Shown here: piece after piece, positions 1 to 7,936 of the stretch | Position numbering within the stretch: position 1 is the first letter of the stretch | How the letters are laid out: the number at the start of each line of letters is the position of its first letter | Origin: JBBRYK01 sp038237665 | Lineage (GTDB): Bacteria; Actinomycetota; Thermoleophilia; Gaiellales; Gaiellaceae | Assembly (NCBI GenBank): GCA_038237665.1 | Contig: JBBRYK010000043.1 | Location: 1 to 21,281 of the forward strand | DNA: 21,281 nt | Direction: 5' to 3' | Program-made: the position numbers and the translations under genes | The notes under the pieces: model-generated | Told to the model about the DNA's origin: nothing | What the model saw: the letters and a program-made list of their open reading frames with translations, nothing else | Database searches by the model: none

Positions 1-132
1 CACCTCCATCGTCGTCGGGTCGAGCGGGGCGCGGCCCGAGAGGAAGAGCAGGTCGCCCCACCGGACCGCCGAGGAGATGAGCGGCTCGTTCCCGCCGACC
101 GGGAGCCCGCCGAGCGAGACCTTCTCGACCAC
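1..132 (-). CDS. RidA/YjgF-like protein, N-terminal fragment
   Basis: The complement of the first 132 bases reads as 44 open codons and runs off the left edge. The segment RWGDLLFLSGRAPLDP is the typical N-terminal strand of RidA/YjgF/Rid proteins, following an SSAV stretch where most members have a YSQAV-type motif. The family hydrolyses reactive enamines and imines, and some members act in catabolic clusters on imino or keto acid intermediates. The GTG at 132-130 is chosen because GAGAGG lies about 8 nt upstream and the match to the family begins soon after. The gene is divergent from the hydroxyacid dehydrogenase at 168. Only the first third of a normal protein of about 130 residues is visible, so the catalytic region cannot be judged and the subfamily is open. 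Confidence 0.75.
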   Translation of the reverse strand, partial: MVEKVSLGGLPVGGNEPLISSAVRWGDLLFLSGRAPLDPTTMEV

Positions 133-154
133 GCACCGATCCTCTCAGATTGGC

Positions 155-160
155 GATAGT
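155..160 (+). promoter_or_regulatory. Putative -10 box for a leaderless mRNA
   Basis: GATAGT ends 7 nt before the GTG at 168. This places transcription start at or next to the start codon. No Shine-Dalgarno sequence precedes the GTG. The same geometry recurs at 1197, 9555, 17306 and 21265. No convincing -35 is visible. Confidence 0.4.
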
Positions 161-167
161 CCGCCGC

Positions 168-1178
<1,011 letters not shown>

Positions 1179-1182
1179 AAAT

Positions 1183-1204
1183 CTGGTACACCGTCGTATA
1201 GCTT
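1183..1204. promoter_or_regulatory. Putative operator or promoter element, copy 1
   Basis: This 22-bp stretch has the form CTGGT-N3-CC-N-TCGTATAGCTT and recurs at 14509-14530 with 18 of 22 positions identical. It lies in the gap between the hydroxyacid dehydrogenase stop and the zinc dehydrogenase start. It contains the presumed -10 TATAGC. Conservation beyond the -10 suggests a bound protein rather than a promoter alone. The match was found by eye. Confidence 0.4.
1197..1202 (+). promoter_or_regulatory. Putative -10 box for the transport operon
   Basis: TATAGC ends 9 nt before the ATG at 1212, and no Shine-Dalgarno sequence lies between. This predicts a leaderless or nearly leaderless transcript for the zinc dehydrogenase that heads the ABC operon. 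Confidence 0.4.
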
Positions 1205-1211
1205 GGCGCCG

Positions 1212-2216
1212 ATGCGCCAGCTCGTTTTCCACGGGCCTTGGAAGCTCGCAGTCGAGGAGGCAGCGCTGCCGCCGCTGGCTCCCGACGAGGTGCGGATCGC
1301 CGTGCACTCGGTCGGCGTGTGCGGGTCAGACATCCACGGCTATGCCGGCGTCAACGCCCGCCGGCAGCCGGGCATGGTCATGGGCCACGAGGCCGTCGGC
1401 ACCGTCGCCGAGGTCGGGAGCGACGTCACGGACGTCGAGCCGGGCAAGCGTGTCGCTGTCGACCCGATCCTCTCGTGCGGCCGCTGCGAGCTCTGCCTCG
1501 ACGGACACGACAACCTCTGCGAGTCGCGGCGCATCTACGGCTGCGTGCCGGGCCTGGCGGGCGCCTACGCCGAGAGCTTCGACGTCAAGGCCGCGAACGC
1601 GGTGCCGTTCGAAGGCCCGGCTCCGACCGAATGGGGCGCGCTGGTCGAGCCGCTGGCGGTCGGGGCGCGCGCGGCCCGGGTCGGGGCGATCGGCGACTCC
1701 GACGAGGTCTTCGTCGTCGGCGGCGGACCGATCGGCATCGCCGCCGCGCTCGCCGCCCGCCGGCGCGGTGCCCCCCGTGTGGTCGTCTCGGAGCCGCTGG
1801 CGCAACGCCGCCGGGTGGCCGAACGGCTTGGCCTGGAGACGCTGGATCCCCGCGCGACCGAGCTGCCCCGCTCCGCGTTCCCGGTCGCGGTCGAGTGCGT
1901 CGGTCATTCGGAGACGCTCGCGGCCGCGCTCGGCAGCGTCCGTCCACGCGGACGGGTCGTCTTCGTCGGTCTCGCCGAGGACACGATCGACCTCCCGACC
2001 GCGCCGCTGATGGTCGGCGAGCGCTCGATCTCGGGCTCGTCCGCCTATGCGGCGGAGGATTTCCGGGCCACGGCCGCCTGGGTCGCGTCCGCTGATGACG
2101 ACCTCGCGCCGCTGATCGAAGGCCGCGTCGACCTCGACGGCCTGCCGGGCGTCTTCGACGGTTATGCCCACGGCAAGCTCGAGGCGATGAAGACGCTCCT
2201 GCAACTCGGCGACTGA
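1212..2216 (+). CDS. Zinc-dependent alcohol/polyol dehydrogenase (MDR family)
   Basis: A 334-residue medium-chain dehydrogenase of the sorbitol/threonine/galactitol dehydrogenase type. Catalytic zinc ligands are Cys37 (GVCGSD) and His59-Glu60 (GHEAVG). The four structural-zinc cysteines are at 89, 92, 95 and 103 (CGRCELCLDGHDNLC). The Rossmann motif GGGPIG is at 170-175. Such enzymes oxidise a secondary hydroxyl of a polyol, sugar or sugar acid with NAD(P). An in-frame TTG at 1203 exists, but ATG at 1212 gives the usual family start MRQLVFHGP and sits 9 nt after TATAGC. The ABC transporter ATPase follows after only 13 nt, so the enzyme probably acts on the imported substrate or its first product. 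The exact substrate cannot be read from the sequence. Confidence 0.9.
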   Translation: MRQLVFHGPWKLAVEEAALPPLAPDEVRIAVHSVGVCGSDIHGYAGVNARRQPGMVMGHEAVGTVAEVGSDVTDVEPGKRVAVDPILSCGRCELCLDGHDNLCESRRIYGCVPGLAGAYAESFDVKAANAVPFEGPAPTEWGALVEPLAVGARAARVGAIGDSDEVFVVGGGPIGIAAALAARRRGAPRVVVSEPLAQRRRVAERLGLETLDPRATELPRSAFPVAVECVGHSETLAAALGSVRPRGRVVFVGLAEDTIDLPTAPLMVGERSISGSSAYAAEDFRATAAWVASADDDLAPLIEGRVDLDGLPGVFDGYAHGKLEAMKTLLQLGD

Positions 2217-2229
2217 GCGAGGAGGTTCG

Positions 2230-3441
2230 GTGGCACAGGTCACACTCGACCATGTCGGCAAGGTCTATCCGGACGGAACGATCGCCGTGAAGGATCTCTC
2301 GCTCGAGATCCCGGACGGCGAGCTGATGGTCTTCGTCGGCCCTTCCGGTTGCGGGAAGACGACGGCGCTCCGCATGGTCGCCGGCCTCGAGGAGATCAGC
2401 GAAGGGGAGGTCAGGATCGGCGACCGCGTCGTCAACCAGATGCCGCCGCGCGACCGCGACGTGGCCATGGTCTTCCAGACGTACGCCCTCTACCCGCACA
2501 AGAGCGTGTACGACAACCTCGCCTTCCCGCTGCGGCTGCGAGGGATGCCGAAGGAGGAGGTCAAGCAGCGGGTGACGCGAATTGCCCGTCTCCTGGAGCT
2601 CGAGGAGCAGCTGAAGCGCCGTCCGCGCCAGCTCTCCGGCGGCCAGCGGCAGCGTGTCGCGATGGGCCGCGCGATCGTGCGCGAGCCGCAGGCGTTCCTG
2701 ATGGACGAGCCGCTCTCGAACCTCGACGCGAAGCTCCGCACGCAGATGCGCGCCGAGATCGGGCTCCTGCACAAGGAGCTCGGGATCACGACGATCTATG
2801 TCACTCACGACCAGGTCGAGGCGATGACGCTCGGCCAGCGAGTCACCGTGCTGCGCCGCGGCGAGCTCCAGCAGGTCGCCCCGCCGCAGGAGCTCTACGA
2901 CCGGCCCGTCAACGTCTTCGTGGCGGGATTCATCGGCAGCCCGGCGATGAACTTCGTCCAGGGCCAGGTCGCGCAGGTGGACGGCGCCCTCGAGGTCTCG
3001 ATCGGCGGCCAGCGCCTGCGGGTCGACGAGAAGGAGCTGGCGCTCCATCCGAGCATTCCGCAGCGGGCGGGGAGCAACGTCATCCTCGGGATCCGGCCCG
3101 AGCACCTCGGCGATGCCGCCGTCGCGGCTGAGGGTGACGGCAACGGGCGGCAGATCCGGGCGCAGGTGCAACTGAAGGAGCTGCTCGGCTCCGAGGTCGT
3201 CGTGCATTTCCAGGTCGAGGCGGCCCCCGTCGTGAGCGAGGAGCTGCGCGAGATCGCGCAAGACGTCGACGCCGCGGTCGTCGACGAGCTCGATCAGCAG
3301 CGTCGCCTGCGCCGGACCGCGTTCGTCGGGCGCTTCTCGCTGAGCACGCAGGTCGAGGAGGATCAGCCCGCGGACATTGCCGTCGCTCCGGGCGCGCTCC
3401 GCTTCTTCGACCCCGAGAGCGGGGAGGCGATCCGTAGTTGA
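2230..3441 (+). CDS. Carbohydrate ABC transporter ATP-binding protein (MalK/UgpC/MsmK type)
   Basis: A 403-residue ATPase that powers import through the two permeases encoded downstream. Walker A is GPSGCGKTT at 37-45, the Q-loop glutamine is at 83, the signature LSGGQ at 135-139, Walker B ends in FLMDE at 156-160, and the switch histidine is at 193 (THDQ). Family-specific segments GLEEISEG and RDVAMVFQTYALYPH are present. The C-terminal third is the MOP/TOBE domain typical of MalK-like subunits. It carries an acidic/basic stretch (roughly 315-370, EELREIAQDVDAAVVDEL) between the TOBE strands that looks longer than in MalK. GTG at 2230 is preceded by GAGGAGG at a good distance. MalK-like subunits sometimes serve several transporters, but here the gene lies in the transporter operon. 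Confidence 0.93.
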   Translation: MAQVTLDHVGKVYPDGTIAVKDLSLEIPDGELMVFVGPSGCGKTTALRMVAGLEEISEGEVRIGDRVVNQMPPRDRDVAMVFQTYALYPHKSVYDNLAFPLRLRGMPKEEVKQRVTRIARLLELEEQLKRRPRQLSGGQRQRVAMGRAIVREPQAFLMDEPLSNLDAKLRTQMRAEIGLLHKELGITTIYVTHDQVEAMTLGQRVTVLRRGELQQVAPPQELYDRPVNVFVAGFIGSPAMNFVQGQVAQVDGALEVSIGGQRLRVDEKELALHPSIPQRAGSNVILGIRPEHLGDAAVAAEGDGNGRQIRAQVQLKELLGSEVVVHFQVEAAPVVSEELREIAQDVDAAVVDELDQQRRLRRTAFVGRFSLSTQVEEDQPADIAVAPGALRFFDPESGEAIRS

Positions 3442-3462
3442 GCCTCCTCTGTCCGGTGCGTC

Positions 3463-3491
3463 TTGACGTGGTTCCCCCGCGGCGAGATGAT
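3463..3491 (+). promoter_or_regulatory. Putative sigma-70-type promoter before the binding-protein gene
   Basis: TTGACG at 3463-3468 is followed after exactly 17 nt by GATGAT at 3486-3491, a 4-of-6 match to TATAAT. Transcription would start near 3498, inside the dyad at 3493-3516, leaving a leader with a good ribosome binding site. An extra internal promoter is sensible because binding proteins are needed in excess over the rest of a transporter. Confidence 0.45.
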
Positions 3492-3492
3492 C

Positions 3493-3516
3493 AATCGGTC
3501 ATACGGCGTACCAATT
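3493..3516. promoter_or_regulatory. Putative operator, interrupted inverted repeat
   Basis: The half-sites AATCGGT (3493-3499) and ACCAATT (3510-3516) are inverted repeats with 6 of 7 pairs matching, separated by 10 nt. The dyad lies directly downstream of the predicted -10, so it would cover the start of transcription, a classic repressor position. Its left part plus spacer (ATCGGTCATAC, then ACC after 5 nt) recurs nearly exactly at 17298. Confidence 0.45.
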
Positions 3517-3531
3517 GAGGGAGGTGCGGTA

Positions 3532-5109
3532 GTGAGCGACGACAACACGGAAGATCTCGGCGGGATCTTCGAAAAGCCGGTCGGCCGCAGGGACTTTCTC
3601 TTCGATTCGGCCAAGCTCATGGCGGCCGCGGCCGCGGCCGGGCCTTTCTTCATGGCGGCCAAACAGGCCGCGGCGGCTGAGCTCGCTTCGCTCGGCGGCG
3701 ATCCGATCGCCACGAACGCGGTCGCTGCCGCGAAGAAGAGCTTCAGCAAGGTCAAGATCTCGAAGATCGCCGAATCCGGGCCGCAGGCGCTCGAGGTCAA
3801 GAACTTCTCCGGTCCGCTCTGGAAGAAGCTCACCGGCGCCGAAGTAGTCTCGGTCGAGGCGCCGTTCGCACAGATCCACTCCAAGGCGATCGCCGAGCAC
3901 CTCGCCAAGTCGGGCGCGCTCGACGTCATCGACACGTCCCCGGCCTGGATTCCGGAGTTCGCCGACCGCGGCGTGATCATCCCGGTCGACGACCTCGTCG
4001 CCAAGTACAAGGCCAAGGCCACGTTCTCGGACCTGCACCCGCTCTACCGCCTGCTTGGCAAATACAAGGGTAAGACGTGGGGCTTCTTCGACGACGGCGA
4101 CGTCTGGTGCCTCTACTACCGCAAGGACGTCTTCGCCGATCCGAAGCTCAGGAAGGCCTACAAGGCCAAGTTCAAGCGCGACCTCCGCGTCCCGCAGGGA
4201 TGGGACGAGTTCGACGAGACCTCGCAGTTCATCACCGACCAGATGGCGCCCAAGCTCTACGGCGGCGGCGAAGGCCGCGCGCTCGGGAACCCTGGGAACC
4301 AGTTCTACTTCTTCCAGCAGTTCCGAAACGCCGGCGGGCAGTTCTTCGACCCCAAGTCGATGAAGGCCCTGATCAACGATTCGCACGGCGTCAAGGCGAT
4401 GACGCAGATCATGAAGGAGCTGAAAGCCTCTCCGCCGGGAATCGAGAAGCTCGACTTCATCTCCTCCTGGGGCGTGTGGCTGAACGGCAAGACCGCAATG
4501 ATCTACGCTTGGCCTCCCACCGGTCGCATCTCCGAGAACTACTCCCAGCGCGACAAGGTGTTCGCGTTCCTGCCCAAGTCGAAGATCGTCGGCAAGGTCG
4601 GCTACGCGCTGATGCCGGGTAAGAACGGCGAGCACGCCGGCAGCTTCATCCAGTGCATCGCCGCTGATTCCAAGAACAAGGAGGCGGCGTTCCTCTACGC
4701 GCTCTGGTGCACGAGCCCGTCCGTCTCGCTCCAGCGCGTGATGCTGCCCTACACGCTGCGTGATCCGTACCGGATCTCGCACTACAAGTCGAAGGCGTAC
4801 CGCGCGCTGTGGCCGAGCGCGAAGCAGTACCTGATCACCCTCGCCAACGCGGCGAACGACGCCGTCATCGACATGCAGATGATCGGAGCGGCCGACTACT
4901 CGAACGCTCTCGACCGTGCGATGACCGCGATCTACGCCGGCAAGGACATCAAGAAGGGCCTCGACGACGCGGCCAAGGAATGGGACTCGATCACGAAGAA
5001 GATCGGGGTCGACAACCAGCGCAAGGCGTATGCCGAGTTTCTGAAGCTGCCCGGCGCGACGGCGGCCAACACGGTCTCCAAGCTCGGGCTGGCGGTGCAC
5101 ATCACGTAG
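3532..5109 (+). CDS. Tat-exported ABC transporter solute-binding protein (family 1)
   Basis: A 525-residue extracellular carbohydrate-binding protein of the bacterial family 1 type, delivering substrate to the permeases that follow. Residues 18-24 (GRRDFLF) and the alanine-rich segment after it form a twin-arginine signal, so the protein is predicted to be exported folded. There is no lipobox cysteine near the signal end. GTG at 3532 is chosen over in-frame TTG 3463 and ATG 3487 because GGGAGGT lies just upstream and the Tat motif then falls at residues 19-20. The mature part has aromatic-rich stretches (WGFFDDGDVWCLYYRKDVF, QFYFFQQFRNAGGQFF) typical of sugar binders, plus many lysines. At more than 500 residues it is longer than many family members. 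The ligand is unknown. Confidence 0.9.
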   Translation: MSDDNTEDLGGIFEKPVGRRDFLFDSAKLMAAAAAAGPFFMAAKQAAAAELASLGGDPIATNAVAAAKKSFSKVKISKIAESGPQALEVKNFSGPLWKKLTGAEVVSVEAPFAQIHSKAIAEHLAKSGALDVIDTSPAWIPEFADRGVIIPVDDLVAKYKAKATFSDLHPLYRLLGKYKGKTWGFFDDGDVWCLYYRKDVFADPKLRKAYKAKFKRDLRVPQGWDEFDETSQFITDQMAPKLYGGGEGRALGNPGNQFYFFQQFRNAGGQFFDPKSMKALINDSHGVKAMTQIMKELKASPPGIEKLDFISSWGVWLNGKTAMIYAWPPTGRISENYSQRDKVFAFLPKSKIVGKVGYALMPGKNGEHAGSFIQCIAADSKNKEAAFLYALWCTSPSVSLQRVMLPYTLRDPYRISHYKSKAYRALWPSAKQYLITLANAANDAVIDMQMIGAADYSNALDRAMTAIYAGKDIKKGLDDAAKEWDSITKKIGVDNQRKAYAEFLKLPGATAANTVSKLGLAVHIT

Positions 5110-5117
5110 CGGCCCCA

Positions 5118-6044
5118 GTGGCCGTTCGCGCGGAAACGTTCGGGAGGAGGCGGAAACGGGCCGCCTCCTCCTGGATGGACCGGCACATCCGCTGGCTCCT
5201 GGTCTCGCCGGCGGTGCTGATCATCGTCGCGCTGACGATCTTTCCGCTTGCCTTCTCGGTCTGGGTCAGCTTCGTCCAGTTCGACTTCTCCGTCTCCGAA
5301 AAGCATCCGTGGGTCGGCCTCGACAACTTCAAACAGACCTGGCAGGACCCGGTCTGGGTCCACTCACTGGTCGTCACGGCGGTGCTGGCGACGCTCAGCG
5401 TGGCCGTCGAGCTCGCGCTCGGCTTCCTGCTCGCGCTCGCGATGCTACGTCCGTTCCGCGGACGCCGCGGGCTGATGGTCCTCTTCGTGATCCCGTTGTT
5501 CATCAGCCCGGTGATCGCAGGCGGCTTCTTCGACCTCTTCCTGCGTCGGCCCTTCGGGCCGATGAACTGGCTCCTCACCCACCTGCTCGGGCATCCGGTG
5601 ACGATCGACTTCACGATCGACGGGAGGTGGCCGTTCTTCTCGCTGATCCTGGCCGACGCCTGGCAGTGGACGCCGTTCGTTTTCGTGATCCTGCTCGCCG
5701 GGCTCTCGGCGATTCCCGACGAGCTCTACGAGGCGGCGGAGATCGACGGAGCCAGGCCGCGCCAGTCCTTCTTCTTCGTGACCCTGCCGCTGCTGACCCC
5801 GATCATCCTGATCGCCGTCACCTTCCGCTTCATCGACGCGACGAAGCTCTTCGACATCATCTATTCGCTCACTCGCGGAGGGCCCGGGACCGAGACCTAC
5901 ACCTCGTCCTATTACCTGTACCAGCAGGGGTTCGAGTTCTTCCACCTCGGCCAGGGGACTGCCGGCGCATGGATGTTCACGATCATGCTCACGTTCGTCT
6001 CGTTCTGGCTCATCCGGCGGCTGCTGAAGCCGGTGGAGGAATAG
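5118..6044 (+). CDS. Carbohydrate ABC transporter permease, MalF type
   Basis: A 308-residue inner-membrane permease. About six hydrophobic segments are visible, beginning with WLLVSPAVLIIVALTIFPLA at 26-45. The EAA loop that docks the ATPase lies at about 203-224 (ELYEAAEIDGA, then FFFVTLPLL). The start is uncertain. GTG at 5118 (chosen) lies 8 nt after the binding-protein stop and gives a basic cytoplasmic N-terminus (RRRKR), but lacks a ribosome binding site. ATG at 5175 would remove 19 residues and place the strong hairpin at 5141-5173 in the untranslated gap; it also lacks a properly spaced Shine-Dalgarno. The gene pairs with the MalG-type permease that follows to form the channel. Confidence 0.9.
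   Translation: MAVRAETFGRRRKRAASSWMDRHIRWLLVSPAVLIIVALTIFPLAFSVWVSFVQFDFSVSEKHPWVGLDNFKQTWQDPVWVHSLVVTAVLATLSVAVELALGFLLALAMLRPFRGRRGLMVLFVIPLFISPVIAGGFFDLFLRRPFGPMNWLLTHLLGHPVTIDFTIDGRWPFFSLILADAWQWTPFVFVILLAGLSAIPDELYEAAEIDGARPRQSFFFVTLPLLTPIILIAVTFRFIDATKLFDIIYSLTRGGPGTETYTSSYYLYQQGFEFFHLGQGTAGAWMFTIMLTFVSFWLIRRLLKPVEE
5141..5173 (+). other. Strong GC-rich RNA hairpin at the binding protein-permease junction
   Basis: GGAGGAGGCGG at 5143-5153 is perfectly complementary to CCGCCTCCTCC at 5161-5171, with a 7-nt loop. A G-U and a C-G pair extend the stem to 13 bp. There is no following T-run, so it is not a typical intrinsic terminator. Such stem-loops after binding-protein genes are known, as in malE-malF, to protect upstream mRNA from 3' exonucleases or to reduce read-through into the permeases. 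The 5' arm also contains GGAGGAGG, a Shine-Dalgarno-like sequence that would be hidden in the stem. Confidence 0.6.
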
Positions 6045-6045
6045 G

Positions 6046-6963
6046 TTGGCCGTCGACGTGTCCAGGCTCCGCCGGCGCGCCACCCCGCGTCATGGCAAGG
6101 TGCGCGTCGTCCGCGGGAGGAAGTTCCGGCCGGGCACGCTCTTCCGTTGGCTCTTCATCCTGCTCTACCTCGGCTTCCTCGTGCTGCCGCTCTACTGGGT
6201 TGCGATCACCTCGATCAAGCCCCAGGAGGACCTGCTCGTCGATCCGCCGATCTGGTGGCCGTCGCACCCGACCAGCCTCCACTACAGCACGGCGCTGAAC
6301 GCCTTCCGTGGTTGGGATGGGCTCAGGAACTCGCTCATCATCGCCTTCTCGACGACCGCGCTCGCACTCCTGATCGGCACACCGGCCGCGTACTCGATGG
6401 CTCGTTTCCGGACCGGCGGGAAGCACCTGGCCTTCTGGTTCCTCTCGCAGCGGATCATGCCGCCCGTCGCGATCATCATCCCGGTCTTTCTCCTCTACGC
6501 CCGCTACACCGAGGAGTGGTTCGGCTTCTCGCTCGTCGACACGAAGGTGGGCCTGATCCTGCTCTACACCGTCTTTGCCCTGCCCTTCACCGTCTGGATG
6601 ATGTTCGCCTACTTCCGGCAAATGCCGGCCGAGCTCGAGGAGGCCGCGCTCGTCGACGGCTGCTCGCGCCTCCAGGCGCTCTGGCGGATCGCAGCGCCCC
6701 TGGCGGCCCCGGGGTTGGTTTCGGCCGGAGCCTTCGCGTTCATCCTCTCCTGGACGGAGTTCCTGTTCGCGCAGGTCCTCTCGCGGACGAACGCGGTGAC
6801 GTTGCCGGTCGCGCTGGCCGGGATCATCACCGGCTTCCAGGGCAACCAGTACGGCGAGGCGAGCGCCCTGACGATGGTTTCGTTGATCCCGGCCTTACTG
6901 CTGGGGATCCTCATCCAGCGGCATCTGGTGCGCGGGCTGACGCTGGGCGCCGTCCAGGGGTAA
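6046..6963 (+). CDS. Carbohydrate ABC transporter permease, MalG type
   Basis: A 305-residue permease. It has a basic N-terminus (RLRRRATPRHGKVRVVRGRK), a first membrane segment at about 33-56, and the EAA loop at about 196-220 (ELEEAALVDGC, then LWRIAAPLAAPG). The tail LVRGLTLGAVQG is characteristic of MalG-type subunits. TTG at 6046 is chosen as the start because GGAGGA lies 5 nt upstream, inside the last codons of the preceding permease; the two genes are 1 nt apart. An in-frame GTG at 6058 is possible. It forms the translocation pore with the 5118-6044 product. Confidence 0.92.
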   Translation: MAVDVSRLRRRATPRHGKVRVVRGRKFRPGTLFRWLFILLYLGFLVLPLYWVAITSIKPQEDLLVDPPIWWPSHPTSLHYSTALNAFRGWDGLRNSLIIAFSTTALALLIGTPAAYSMARFRTGGKHLAFWFLSQRIMPPVAIIIPVFLLYARYTEEWFGFSLVDTKVGLILLYTVFALPFTVWMMFAYFRQMPAELEEAALVDGCSRLQALWRIAAPLAAPGLVSAGAFAFILSWTEFLFAQVLSRTNAVTLPVALAGIITGFQGNQYGEASALTMVSLIPALLLGILIQRHLVRGLTLGAVQG

Positions 6964-6985
6964 GGGCACGTCCTCGTCCCGTCGC

Positions 6986-7774
6986 GTGGCCACGGCAGGG
7001 GCGCTCGCGGCGGCATTGGCGCTTGCAGGCTGCGGAGGGTCGGGTGCCCAGAAGGTCCTGCAGAGCGGGCCGACGGCCCTGACCGAGGCGGGAATCGCAC
7101 GCCCGTACGGCCACGGTTCGAGCCAGGTGTGGGTCCTGACGCCGAAGACGGGCAAGCCGCGCAGCATCGTCGTCTTCATCCACGGTTTCACGGCGACGTC
7201 GCCCTTCGAGTGGCATCAGGTGTGGCTCGACCACCTCCTCGCCCGCGGCAGCATCGTCGTCTTCCCGGTGTACCAGACGACGGGCGACGCGGGCGAGTTC
7301 GTGACCGCGCGGCTCGACCTCCGCGTCGGGCTGCACACGGCCTTCCGGGTGCTGGCACAGCGCAACCTGCCGGTCGTCGCTGCCGGTTACTCACTGGGCG
7401 CGGCGCTCGCGTTCTTCTACGCGGCCGACGCCGCCGGCTGGGGCGTGCCGCGGCCCGAAGCCGTGTACAGCATCTTCCCGGTCGACCCCCTGCAGATGGA
7501 CCCCGGCCTGCTGCACCTCGGCCCGCCGCCGAGGGTGCGGACGCTCATCCTGGTGGGCGATAGGGACGATGTCGTCGGCAGCCTCGGCGCGGACGCCTTC
7601 TGGAACTGGCTTCGCCCGGTTCCGCCGGGGCTGAAGACGTACCGGCTGCTGCATAGCGACCCGAAGGGCCTCTTCTTCAACCACGAGGCGCCGACAAACG
7701 TCTTCCTACCCGCGATGCGGAAGGTGTTCTGGCAGCCGCTCGACCGGTTCGTGAGCACGGCCCAGGGAGGGTAG
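6986..7774 (+). CDS. Putative lipoprotein alpha/beta hydrolase
   Basis: A 262-residue protein with an alpha/beta-hydrolase fold. The oxyanion segment is FIHGFTA at 64-70, the nucleophile elbow GYSLG at 134-138 (Ser136), a candidate acid is in GDRDD at 191-195, and a candidate histidine is at 233 (FNHEAP). The N-terminus is hydrophobic and ends in LALAGC (Cys16), a lipobox, so it is predicted to be a surface-anchored lipoprotein. The signal is odd in lacking basic residues after the only available in-frame start (GTG 6986); two arginine codons lie just upstream but no start codon precedes them. The gene follows the second permease by 22 nt and ends the transport operon. It may de-esterify a substrate outside the cell before import; this is inference. 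A dienelactone-hydrolase or acyl-esterase role is equally possible. Confidence 0.75.
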   Translation: MATAGALAAALALAGCGGSGAQKVLQSGPTALTEAGIARPYGHGSSQVWVLTPKTGKPRSIVVFIHGFTATSPFEWHQVWLDHLLARGSIVVFPVYQTTGDAGEFVTARLDLRVGLHTAFRVLAQRNLPVVAAGYSLGAALAFFYAADAAGWGVPRPEAVYSIFPVDPLQMDPGLLHLGPPPRVRTLILVGDRDDVVGSLGADAFWNWLRPVPPGLKTYRLLHSDPKGLFFNHEAPTNVFLPAMRKVFWQPLDRFVSTAQGG

Positions 7775-7936
7775 ATGCCTGATCGGAAATTCCCGGTTGC
7801 CGCCGCCGGCCCTGACGCGGCGCAGGATCAGCACGTCCGCTCGTCGCTCGTAACTCCGTTATGAACGACGAACGGCCGCGGTGCCCTGCTTGGTCAGGGC
7901 CACCGGCGGCGAAGCGCCAATTTCCGATCAGACATC
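7774..7936. repeat. 163-bp long inverted repeat flanked by TA, MITE-like
   Basis: The whole gap between two convergent genes is an imperfect palindrome centred near 7856. The outer ends match at 17 of 18 positions (GATG(C/T)CTGATCGGAAATT at 7774-7791 and its complement at 7919-7936). Inner blocks also pair: CCGCCG with GGCCCTGAC (7800-7816 with 7893-7909) and CCG(C/T)TCGTCG(C/T)TC with TAAC (7837-7854 with 7858-7875), with a 3-nt loop. TA dinucleotides at 7772-7773 and 7937-7938 border it, as the target duplication of a Tc1/mariner- or IS630-type miniature element would. The TA plus the terminal G or C supplies the TAG stop of both flanking genes. No coding sequence is seen inside. A bidirectional terminator is the alternative, but there is no T-run. 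Confidence 0.6.

Noticed and set aside
1585..3261. 558-codon open frame on the minus strand opposite the zinc dehydrogenase and ATPase
   Set aside because: Low-complexity His/Arg/Asp-rich antisense product with no family motif; it lies opposite two clearly conserved genes and is a product of high GC.
3499..5100. 533-codon minus-strand open frame opposite the binding protein
   Set aside because: Arg/Asp/Val-rich antisense product with no recognisable domain; the plus frame has a Tat signal and family features.
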